This document shows, piece after piece, positions 43,406-52,800 of a stretch of DNA of 64,000 nt. Each line of letters begins with the position of its first letter. Within the stretch, counting starts at the first letter, position 1. A program made the translations under genes and the position numbers. This DNA is from Mikania micrantha (Eukaryota > Streptophyta > Magnoliopsida > Asterales > Asteraceae), in the NCBI GenBank assembly GCA_009363875.1, contig CM018682.1, positions 56,008,031-56,072,030 of the forward strand, in the 5' to 3' direction. Below the pieces are notes generated by a model. That model searched no databases. It saw nothing but the letters and a program-made list of their open reading frames with translations, and had not been told where the DNA came from.

Positions 43406-43410
43406 ATACC
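43406..43410 (+). repeat. Target-site duplication ATACC, right copy
   Basis: ATACC follows the 3' LTR directly and matches 30077-30081. Beyond it the copia-1 second ORF resumes. Confidence 0.88.
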
Positions 43411-45180
43411 TAATCTTTCACTGTCAGACCTACACAAACCAAGTCACCATCAAAACCAAAGCCACCTTCTCAACCTAAACCGCAAACCAAACCAGCCAAG
43501 CCCAAGTTAGATATCAAAATCCCAGCAAGATCCACTACCTATACTCCTCACACTGAAACTGCTTCATCTCCGCCTCGCTGAAGCAGTGACAAGGGAAAAT
43601 CTCCTTTGCACTCAGATTCACCATATGAGCCAAAACATGTGCCTGTCGATCTCGTGAGTATGCAAGAAAGAGTATTCATGCTTGAAAAGGATTCTGAGCA
43701 CAAGGATAGTCTTATCAGAAATTTGCAGGAAGGAATGATTAAGATATGCAGCAAGTTGAACAAATATCATGGGCAAATCAGGACACACCGAAAGTACATC
43801 AGATTTCTCTCAATAGAGAACCATGAGATGAAGAAGGAGATTAAGAGACTTAAAGGAGAAGAAGTTCCAGAATCAGATGATGATGTCAAGGATGATGATG
43901 ATAGTGATGATAGTGATGATGACAGTGATGATAAAAAGGAGAAGGACTCAGATAAGAAGAAGGATGACAAGGATGATAAAGATGATGATAAGGATGGAGA
44001 CAATAATGAAAAGGATCAAGGACCTCCAGACGACAAAGATCAAGGAGGAGCCACTGGAAATCCATCTTCTTCAGAAAATCCCACTAGTCATTATGATGAT
44101 CTTTTAAGCGATATTCCCGATGACGTTTTATTTGGTGATAGCCTATCAGGAACTGACATGGAGAATGCAGGGCTTGATGACTTCTTCAAGGATCTTCTTG
44201 ATGATTATCTTTACGAAGGAGTTGGGAAAGAAGCCGAAGGTAAAGCTGAATCTTCTGCAGGGGCATCTGTCGAAGAAGAACCGGAAAACATTGTGCTTGG
44301 AAATGTCTCATCCGATCCATATATCGATTATCTATATGCCCACAAATACATTGATGCATTGGGACAGGAGGTCACCTCTCTTCATGAAGTGATTGTCAGC
44401 TGGTTTGACAAAAAGAAGGACTGGACACCATCCCCTCCTGTGAGTAAAGATACTTGGTTTAAGGATATGAGTGACAAACATCCAGAGCATACGTTTATTT
44501 CAGATGACAGAAACCTGTTCGTTGTTCGCAATGACAGATCAGAAGTGTGCTGCTGGATGTATGATAAAGAAAGAGACATTTACCTAGTCAAGAGAAGAAA
44601 TGGAAAGGTCGAGTTCTTCAAGAAACCGCAAGATTTTTGCTCACTACCCAAGGTTGATATACGAAGCATAGACAAAGCAATGTTCCTCAACCCTTCCAAG
44701 GAATCACAGGCCGATTTATTCGCCAAGTTCATTAAAGATCAGTGTGATAAGGACTTCCCAGTGATGCGTACTGCCAAGGGAAAGCGCTTTGTTTCAAAAT
44801 GTATTATTGATCCAAAGACGAAGAAGCCATGGGTATACTACAAGTACCCTCCACGTCGTGTTGAGCAAGCAGTGACCGTATCTCCTAGAGTTCCAGACAA
44901 TTCATTGGCCAACTTCTTATCCTGGTACTATGACGATCTAAACCTCGCAGCAATCATCATCAAGAACAAAGACAATGTTGATGATGTTGATATCATTCTT
45001 GACCCAATGGATCTCTAGAAGTATGGGAAGGACGACATGATGAAGTTACACGAGTCTCCAGTACGAGTATACTCTGGGAATGATGAAGAGGCTAAGCCAT
45101 TCACTCGTACAGTTGCTTATGCCATCGAGTTGAAACTTTATGCCGGAGCTGGACCACATAACGTCACTCTTCCTATTGGA
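43411..45180 (+). pseudogene. Second ORF of copia-1, downstream part
   Basis: A Pro/Lys-rich linker (TKSPSKPKPPSQPKP) with a stop at ~43580 leads into a clean 470-codon run (43606-45018). It contains a predicted coiled coil (VSMQERVFMLEKDSEHKDSLIRNL, given here only by position 43645-43860), a highly acidic Asp/Lys tract (43870-44050) and a globular-looking C-terminal part with SDDRNLFVVRNDRSEVCCW, RNGKVEFFKKPQDF and KKPWVYYKYPPRR. After a TAG at 45018 the frame continues to LPIG* at about 45183. There is no signal peptide, transmembrane helix or known catalytic motif. The function of this SIRE-type protein is unknown; the acidic and coiled-coil layout suggests a binding or assembly role, which is inference. 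Confidence 0.72.
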
Positions 45181-45194
45181 TGACTTCATCAGTC

Positions 45195-45205
45195 TAGGAG
45201 GAGTT
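45195..45205 (+). promoter_or_regulatory. Polypurine tract of copia-1
   Basis: TAGGAGGAGTT directly before the 3' LTR is the likely plus-strand primer, weaker than the internal GGGGGAG tracts near 26990. Confidence 0.65.
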
Positions 45206-45589
45206 TGTAGAGCCCCGAAATCATTAAAGACTGACAAAGTCAACCGGGAAGAGTCAAAGTCCAAATTTTGATCATTTTCGTATATAGTAAGATCGAGTAC
45301 ACGTTCGAGTACTCGATGTATTCGTGTACTCGAAATAGTCTGTAGTAGATTTCGAGTACACCTGGGCCTAGTATAAATAGACGTATTTTGTACAGGTTTA
45401 GGTTGGAATCCCGAGGCATTTGCTCTCTAGACGTATTGAGGCACTTGTACTCGAATTTTCAGTATATATACAAAGATTACATTTTTCTACTTGCTTTCTT
45501 GATTCTAACTTGGATTCCGCACTTGTTAGAGATCATTGATGATGATTTAGAAGATAAAGTTCAGTTCTTGATCCGGTTAGAGACCTACA
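45206..45589 (+). mobile_element. 3' LTR of copia-1 (384 bp)
   Basis: Same length and ends as 20030-20413, with about seven substitutions by hand count. It ends GAGACCTACA and is followed by the duplication GCCAA (45590-45594). Confidence 0.95.
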
Positions 45590-45594
45590 GCCAA
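45590..45594 (+). repeat. Target-site duplication GCCAA, right copy of copia-1
   Basis: Matches 20025-20029 and directly follows the copia-1 3' LTR. Confidence 0.93.
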
Positions 45595-46520
45595 CTCTCA
45601 AGAAATAAAAGCATTGTAACTGTTCATGAAGCCTTTGAAAAGCAGCAGATTTTCTTCACTTTCTGGAATGACCTTGGGTACTAAACTGACTTGCCCTTGA
45701 AGAAAGGAAGGCAGCCTCAAACAGAACAGACTATGATAAAGGGGTCTGGTGATACTGAGATCCAGAGGCTTGGGAATTAATGGCAGACAATAGAGCAGCA
45801 TTTTGTGATGTAGGAGCAATGCCCATGGAACTGCATGATTGAGATCTCTTTGTTTGTCATCCATGTCATAAGATATGATAATGGAGATCAACTCACTCAG
45901 AGAAGTCTTATACATGTCCTTTGTTCTCTTGATGGAGGTGTAGTTGGAATTCCAGTTATATGGCAATGAGTTCAAGAGTTTTTTTTTGACTTCTCCCTTA
46001 GACATCTCAATTCCTGCACTGGTCATCTCAATCATTAGATGAGTAAATCGGTTCAGTTGAGCTTCCAAGGACACTCCTTTGACATGTTAAACATGTTGAA
46101 TCTTTGGCTTAGCATATCCTTGCAACTTTCTCGCATGTCCTCATTCCCAACAAATCTTTCCAGCAAAGCATCCCTGAATTGCTTAGCTGTCTGATGCTCC
46201 TTGAATCTGTGAGCCATGTTAGTTGACAGCGCCATGGTGATTGAAGCGTATGTCTTATCATCTTTCTCTTTCAAAGGAATTTCGTTTTCCGTATATAACT
46301 CCGGGTCTTTCGGAATTAGACCATTCAATTAACTTTGTTACATAGGCTCATACAGCCCCTTTTCAATCGACCTCTATAACTTTGGGTTCGTGTACTTGAT
46401 AAAAGATTGGAATCTGAATTTCCAATCTTGGAAGTTATCCCCCAACACGAGAGTAGGTGTCTTTGTTCTGGTGCCGATCTCATTTGTCTAAGTTCAGAAG
46501 GTTGGAAGTCTCAAAATCGC
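45595..46520 (-). pseudogene. copia-2 gag, upstream half
   Basis: On the minus strand the coding sequence enters near 46520 and shows NEIGTRTK, LGDNFQDWKFRFQSF, IPKDPELYTEN, KTYASITMALSTNMAH, RFVGNEDMRESCKDML, EAQLNRFTHLM and NSLPYNWNSNYTSIKRTKDMYKTSLSEL. It ends within FMNSYNAF at the copia-1 insertion and continues at 20024. Stops near the start (within LPTF*T*) and at PKL*RS and a frameshift between 46053 and 46074 disrupt it. Its intact SNYTSIKRTKD stretch shows what copia-1 lost in its own gag. Confidence 0.9.
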
Positions 46521-46978
46521 CAAGAGTTTGAAGTCTCAAAAAGTGCACGAAGACCAGTCTATACTCGAAACAACAATACTACTCGAAGTCCAAGGCGTAC
46601 TCGAAATCCAAGGTAGTTCTCAAAACCCAAGTGTGTTCGAACTCTAAGTGTACCCGAACCTAAGATGTACTCGAAATCAATTGTGTATTCAAGCCAGATG
46701 TGTACTCGAACTCCCTAGTTGTACTCGAAAATCGAAGTGTAATTGAAATCCCAGTATACTCGAACTCATCAATTTGTAATCAAACTCCCAATATACTTGA
46801 ACTCCCAAATATACTCGAACTTTTCAAATCGAAAATACTTGAAAAATTTCCAAGGAATTATTTCTCAAGATTCAGAGTCCCAAATTTCATTAGCAGCTAA
46901 ATGGTGTAGAGAAGAACAATAAAGTATCAAACTTGCACTGAAAAGCATGTACATTGATGTAGAAAGAAGCACAAAGGC
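46521..46978 (-). other. Leader of copia-2 with GTACTCGAA-type motifs
   Basis: No gene. Between 46555 and 46830 the plus strand repeats (G/A)TACTCGAA(A/C) and near variants every 15-30 bp, which on the minus strand is the TTCGAGTAC motif of copia-1. It is the equivalent of the copia-1 leader. Confidence 0.75.
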
Positions 46979-47360
46979 TCTAATACCACTTGTAGGTCCA
47001 GATCTTGTCAGAACCGAGCTTTATGTCTTCATTCTGCATCAAAAGACTCTATAATGTGCAGAATCCAGAATAGAATCACAAGAACAAGTAGAAAGATGAA
47101 AAGTTTGTGTATTCAGTGAAGTTCACGAAACAGTGCCTAAATACGTCTAGAGAGCACGCCTCGAGAATCCAACCCTAGAACAGTACAAAATAAGTCTATA
47201 TATACTATTCTATGAATACTCGAACCCTATACACGAAAATGGTTCGAGTACTCGAAATTCTACTGTACTCAAAATACACTGTACACGAAAATCCCAAAAT
47301 CAGGTCTTCAACTCTTCTCTGGTTGAATTTGTCAGTCTTCGTCTTTAGTCAGACTCTACA
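46979..47360 (-). mobile_element. PBS and 5' LTR of copia-2 (LTR 46991-47360)
   Basis: The minus strand has the LTR end GGACCTACA (46991) followed after 2 bp by a PBS-like TGGTATTAGA (46979-46988). The LTR start is placed at 47360 (TGTAGAGTCTGAC), which aligns with TGTAGAGCCCCG of copia-1 and gives 370 bp against 384 bp. It shares the GACTGACAAA..TCAACC and TTCGAGTAC words of the copia-1 LTR. Confidence 0.8.
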
Positions 47361-47439
47361 TTATACGAATGCTTTCCGTACCAACAACTACAGCACTTTC
47401 GTACTGTTCTGAACTAATGTTCCGGCACTGATGTTACAG
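47361..47439 (-). mobile_element. 79 bp tip of a Ty3 LTR
   Basis: On the minus strand it begins TGTAACATCAGTGCCGGAAC at 47439, identical to the first 20 bp of the Ty3-B 3' LTR, and continues with AGAACAGTAC like Ty3-A. It lies between copia-2's LTR and copia-4's gag, as expected if copia-2 inserted near the start of a Ty3 LTR that had itself inserted into copia-4. Confidence 0.7.
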
Positions 47440-47765
47440 ATGGAATATGTCAGTAGCAATAGACTGAGACAGTATTGCATAGGCCTTCTTCTCAAAATCA
47501 TACAACTTTCGTTGAGGCTCAGTCATCCGAGTGACCAGCAAGGTAGTTCCATCCTCATTTAGTGGTCTCAAATATCCACCTTCAATAATCATAGACATGT
47601 TGGTGTCCACCCTATTGGCGTGAATTTAAAATCTATGCTACCAGTGAGGATGATCATCTAAAGAAAGCGGTTTTGGAGCTTTGTTGGAGTTCCCTGTCTT
47701 TGTCTCTATAAGTAATAGGTTCTGAATCCTGTGATTATGGTTTGCCTCAATGCTAGTTCATCCAT
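47440..47765 (-). pseudogene. copia-4 gag, 5' fragment
   Basis: The minus-strand start is the ATG at 47765 (MDELALRQTIITGF). In-frame stops follow, then the copia Gag N-terminal signature in another frame: NSNKAPKPLSLDDHPHW, NMSMIIEGGYLRPLNEDG, TEPQRKLYDFEKKAYAILSQSIATDIFH. It is cut at 47440 by the Ty3 LTR tip. No more of this element is identifiable to the left. Confidence 0.75.
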
Positions 47766-48428
47766 GTCTGCAAAAGTAACCTGATTTAACACATAGAAAA
47801 ATTTTTGTCCTTTGGCACGAATGAAGCTGGATGATATGAATAATAGGTAGGAATGATAAGGTATCATGCGAATGAGAACACGAATGGTCAGATCAGACGA
47901 ATGACTGACACAAGTGAAGTCACACGAATGAAGATTAATACGAATGAATATGTATTGTGCGAATGAGGGAACGAACGAAGTGTTCCAACGAATGGAGAGC
48001 TCACACGAAGAAAGAATAGAACGAATGAAAAATAAAACGAATGAGGACTTCATTCGTACAAAGGTCATGCGAACCGGTATTCCATTCATGCGAAGTAAAC
48101 GAATGAAGATTGATTCGCCCAGCAGTTCTTTCATGTGACTGCCTATTCCCTTAGAAATCCCATTCGTACGCTCTGCGTTTTCAGCTACACAAAATCCTTA
48201 AAACTTGATGTTTAGGCTGAATTTCACAACCAAAATTGTTATACTACTGCACAATAACCTTCCCAAGGTTCGTGAATAAAAAACTCAGCAAAAGAACCAC
48301 AAAAACTCAAGTTCTTCAATGGAAAAGGGAACTTTTGAAGAAGAGAAAACATGTTTTTTGCAGAAAATCAATAAAATAGACTGTAAATCAATCGATTTGA
48401 TTGAAAACAAGCAGAATCAAGCGCCAAA
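47766..48428 (-). other. Leader of copia-4 with ACGAATGA-type array
   Basis: No convincing gene. The plus strand repeats (A/C)ACGAATGA or its reverse CATTCGT from 47815 to 48170 at irregular 10-25 bp spacing; the long apparent minus-strand frame through here is a by-product. The rest (48180-48428) is an ordinary AT-rich leader. Confidence 0.7.
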
Positions 48429-48440
48429 GCTCTGATGCCA
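48429..48440 (-). promoter_or_regulatory. Primer-binding site of copia-4
   Basis: The minus strand reads TGGCATCAGAGC, one base from the initiator-Met PBS, 3 bp inside the LTR end. Confidence 0.85.
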
Positions 48441-48443
48441 CTT

Positions 48444-49050
48444 TGTAGGACCTCGAAAACCACTCGGTTCCTTGCGGATTCTGCTCGGCAGGCCTCGAAT
48501 AATGCGGAATCCTATTCGGTGTTTTCCAATCGAAATCTATCAGCCTCGTGTTAATCCGGTGATTAGGAATCAACGTTTTGATAGAAATTGAATACCACGG
48601 AAATGAGAACGAACTTGGAAGGAAAGGGGCGGCTCTGAAACCTGTGGAATTGACAGGGAATGAGCAGAGAGTTTTGAATATTCTGTTTTTGCAGGTATTT
48701 ATAGGGATCTGCAGATCACACGAATGGATCACACGAATCACCAATTCATACAAACCACAATCCACGAATGAGCCAGCCACATGAATGAATCAGATCTTTG
48801 ATTCATTCATACGAACTAACCTAAATCCTGATTCCTTCGCTTAACTGGACATTCGTTAAGCGTTCATGCGTGCGAATGAAATCATATTTAGGTTCATTCG
48901 TACGAATGGTCCTGTTTGATATCAAATGTTCAACACAAACATGTTAAACACAAATAAACAACGCAAAATACTTGATTTCATTGATAACTAAAGCTTTACA
49001 AATAATAATAGACTATTACATATGAACTAGGGACAAACGGTGCATCTACA
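48444..49050 (-). mobile_element. 5' LTR of copia-4 (about 607 bp)
   Basis: The inner end is fixed by the PBS (minus strand ...GGTCCTACA at 48444). The outer end at 49050 (minus strand TGTAGATGC...) is inferred from the TGTAG start shared with copia-1 and from resumption of Ty3-F gag. ACGAATGA motifs recur at 48718-48920. The predicted duplication is GTAGT (49051-49055). Confidence 0.65.
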
Positions 49051-49302
49051 GTAGTTGGGACCCACTTGATCGGTGAAGTCATTTCTTTGTCTCTTGGGGA
49101 GATGATGACTGGATTCGTCCGTCAATTCCCTCTGGCTAGCTCCGTCTTCGGTCTTCAGCGTAATGGGAGCTTCTTCTGGTTGAAGTGCGCCGAGGTTGAT
49201 TTGGCTCACAATGTTAGGAATGGCAGCGATGAGTTGCTTCACGAAGAGTGTAGCCAGTATGGCAGTCTCCGGGTTGGCACGTGGTTGTTCCTTTGCAGGC
49301 AT
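49051..49302 (-). pseudogene. Ty3-F gag, 5' fragment
   Basis: The minus strand starts MPAKEQPRANPETAILATLF at 49302 and continues through QLIAAIPNIVSQINLG to DQVGPNY, where copia-4 interrupts it. The start, length to the helix and upstream context (a leader with CCTAGGTTATAGTCTAGG-type sequence, as before the gag of Ty3-A and Ty3-B) mark it as the N-terminus of a Ty3 Gag. It lacks the proline-rich tract of the others and belongs to a diverged family. Confidence 0.7.
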
Positions 49303-49892
49303 TCTGATTACCCTTGAAGTGGAAACGATTAGTACCTGTGATCAAACACAAGTAACATATGCAATTTTTCTATCCTAATTTCTCTACATGAGGTCCCTAG
49401 GTTATAGTCTAGGACAAATCGTTTATAATTTAATTTTTATTACAACTCATTTATAATTTAATTCTCTTTCTAAAATTCTCCCTGCTTTCACCTGTTCTTC
49501 ACCTAAGAACATGTCAAATCTGTCAACACTAGGTTGGTGAGTTCACACAGGTTTTAAAAATATTAGGTTTTGTAAAAAGTTTGGTGAAAAGTCTTTTCCA
49601 TTTACAATGGTTATGAAAATGGTGTGTAAATGGTTGTTGAAAACACAAATGATTTACACAAGTGCTTAGATCTGAAATTCATTACTGAAGTCATCCCAAA
49701 TCTTCGAAGGTAGTTTATGGATAGGGCATACGTAAAGCCAAAGCTCAGTCGCTAGCCCACAACCCCTTCGGTGATCCACAAGGATGTCCATAATGGAAAT
49801 TAGACATCGTCACTTATGTTTTTCTATTCGACACAACATGACATAATAGATGTTTGGAAAAGTAATGTCTAGAGAAAGAAGTGTATGCTTTG
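49303..49892 (-). mobile_element. Ty3-F leader and LTR fragment, right of gag
   Basis: 49303-49440 is the leader, homologous to that of Ty3-A (ACATGA.GGTCCCTAGGTTATAG). The expected PBS and LTR end are deleted at about 49430-49480. From 49480 the minus strand matches the LTR near the acceptor-like site (AGGTGAAGAACAGG, then CTCACCAACCTAGTGTTGACA reversed). The LTR is split at 49893 by Ty3-E and resumes at 63353. Confidence 0.72.
49888..49892 (+). repeat. Target-site duplication CTTTG, left copy of Ty3-E
   Basis: CTTTG directly precedes the Ty3-E 5' LTR and recurs at 63348-63352 after its 3' LTR. Confidence 0.93.
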
Positions 49893-52800
49893 TGTGACAT
49901 CCAGTACCTGATTGTCCGGCAAGTCCGTACGGTATGTGTACTTTCAATATTTACTGTGTGTAAATACATTATATGAACAGTGTTTGTGATAACAGAATTC
50001 AAAAAACAAGAAACGGTTGTACGTATTTATGTGAAAACTTAAATACCGTAAGTACAACAACTCATGATAAACAATAGTTGTATGTATTTAGGTGAAAACC
50101 TAAGTAAAATTAATACAACGAATCAAAAATAATAACAGTGTTCAAGTAAATAACAAGAACATGTCGGTTGCGATGTGATATCCATAGATGACAGGAATCA
50201 GATGGCCGAAAAATCAGTACGGAAACAATGTGAAAACAGGATGTTTAGTTGAGTCTGACAGTGAGGAAACACACTTCAGAACATAAATGCAGTGTTATTT
50301 CAAAATAACGAACCGACAGTGTGTTTGCGTGAGTGACGATTCGAACGAATGACGATTAAAATGAATGCGCGCGATGGTGACGCGTTCTGACGAAACGAAA
50401 ACGAAAATGACATGAACGATAATAAATTTAAGAAATATAATGTTTTCTGTTTTACAATTTTGAAACTCATCAGAAATAAATTAAAAGAAACTCTTTTAAT
50501 TAAGACGCGTAAAAATACGCGTTACGTTCCGAAAACGCAACGAAGACGAAAACCGAGCACTCGAAGCGAACCCAAACATCCCGGGGTATAAGAAGACTAA
50601 ATGTGTAGGGATTCTTTCATTTTTCTCATCTCTCTCTCTCTCTCTATAACCTCCTACCTGGTTTCCCTCTCTCATACTAGAAATCAAACTTCAAAACTCC
50701 ATAAATTGGTTGATTCTTGGACCTACACGAAGCTCTTGAAGTCCTCTACAAGAAAGTACAACATATCTATGCGCTTGGTCAACCAAATCCGAGGTATTTG
50801 ATCTTGAAAATTTCGAAAACTAAGGTTTCTTCCCTTTTTGTTCGACCCAAAACACCTAGCCGGTTCTAACTCACTCTCCACGCACTTTACACTCCTGGGA
50901 GTCCATTAGGGTATACCACCACCATGGGAACGACCTGGAGCACTCTAGATTCGATGAAAATGATGATGTTGAAGTGCAGGTCCGGGTGAAAGCTAGGATA
51001 GCCGATCCTCAGCTTGGGACGAAGGGGAACAAACCTGGGATCTCGGCCGAACCTTACCAAGGGTTCGCCATGCTTAACCAGCAAACCTGCCTGATTAGAC
51101 AATCATCATCAACGAATCTAGCCGCAGCGAACCTCTCATGTCCGAACCATTGCAAGAGACGCGAACCCATGAGGGGACCAACGAACCTATTAATAGGTGA
51201 GACACATGCATGGCCGAACCATCAGTAGACGAACCTTGCACTCTGGCGAACCCATGACCTCAGCCGAACCATGCATGAGTTGTAAGGACGAACCTTGCTG
51301 CCCAAACCCTTTTTGTCAGCCGAACCTTATAGTAACCCAAACATGGCCGAACCTTTGCATTATTGTCGAACCTTGGGCTGAAAACCATGTCCCAGCGAAC
51401 CTGTGAACCCGAAGCTTTGGGCGAACCTATAGCCTGCACTTGACCGAACCTTAACCGATTACCTCTAGGGTGTTCGCTGGAATTGGAATCACCACCTTCG
51501 ACCGAGTGAAATCATGTGCTAGATCCAAATACGCGAACCCATGAGGGGACCAAGGAATTCTAACCGGCCCATCCTTTTGGCTATGGCCTATCATAAATGT
51601 TTCAGCCCAACGATACATTCTCGGCCCAATTAAGTAGCCCAGGCTCGTTGCTCTAGCCCACATTTATTTGATCTAGCCCAAAGGACTTTTCGGCCCATGC
51701 ACATGTATATGGTCCATGACCCATGGTCTAAGCCCACATACTTAATACACGGCCCATTTACACATATAAGGTCCAATTGGATATCATTCGGCTCACTATA
51801 AAAAAATGGTAAATACAAGGGTAGCAAAGAACATAAGGAATCAACTAATGTGATGTTTTTAAGTGAAAAATGAGATTTTAGAATTAGAACTTGTTGAAAC
51901 TCAACTGTTGTAACATGACATAGTTCATGATAACTGTTTAACAAATCGGTTCAAGTGAACATTAAGTTAACATCAATATGTACTAAACTTAATTTAATGA
52001 AGTTAAGTGATAGTATAAGCTACTACCATTGAATTAAGGCCGAATGATGACCAAGACAAAAGGGTGCTAGCCAACATTAGGGCTAACACAAACCCACACA
52101 CACAAGGACTATGCTTACAAGTTACAAACAACATGAAATCAATACAAGATCGTGAATACAACAACAAATCCAACAAAGAGCGCGTGCATTTCTAGTTTAA
52201 GCTAAGTCAACCACGTTAACAGCAAGGTGAGTTCATATGCCCCTTTTCTAATCATTAATTGATTTTAAACTCTCGGGGTTGAGAAACATGCTAAACTTCT
52301 ATTTACTTAAAATTTTATGTTTAACATATTGCTTATGCTTTGATTAGATAATATTGCTTGACTTATTATCATTTATCATTGTATGCATGCTTGTATGATC
52401 AGGATATGACAGGGATAACTAAGATGAATATGATAATATAATTTTATAACTCATCAACACAATAGAATAACATAGTTGTAAGATTACATCTTACAACACT
52501 TACTTATTCCTACAAGAACAAACGTTGAGATAAGGACAAGTGAACATGATGACAACAACAACGAAACACACGAATGTTATGAAGATAATATATCTTTATA
52601 ATAACATTCTACACTAGAGTTACATAAGTGTAAGAAGACAAGTTCTTATAACACTTAGTTTACAACTCGGTACATATTACAAGTTAACATGGAACAACTA
52701 CCATCCACCACCTGAGTCGGTTAAGTGTAGTAAGACTAGTTCTTACCACAGCTTGGTGACAACATGGTGACTACATGGAACAATTAGAATAATAATCATG

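Larger units (their letters stand above)
20030..45589 (+). mobile_element. copia-1: SIRE/Maximus-like Ty1/copia element split by Ty3-B
   Basis: The element spans 25.6 kb, of which 30082-43410 is a later insertion with its duplicated 5 bp, leaving about 12.2 kb. Order: LTR, PBS, motif-array leader, gag, PR-INT-RT-RNase H, a 2 kb spacer with a second motif array, a second large ORF, PPT, LTR. The copia gene order (integrase before RT), two-knuckle gag, small LTRs and post-pol ORF point to the SIRE/Maximus lineage. The two 384 bp LTRs are equal in length and differ at about seven positions by hand count (about 1.8%), so the insertion predates Ty3-B. It sits antisense inside copia-2, a relative. 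Confidence 0.9.

Noticed and set aside
47706..48134. A 142-codon minus-strand ORF with many Ile/Arg/Phe residues
   Set aside because: Most of it is the ACGAATGA array of the copia-4 leader read through; only its last ~20 codons are the copia-4 gag start.
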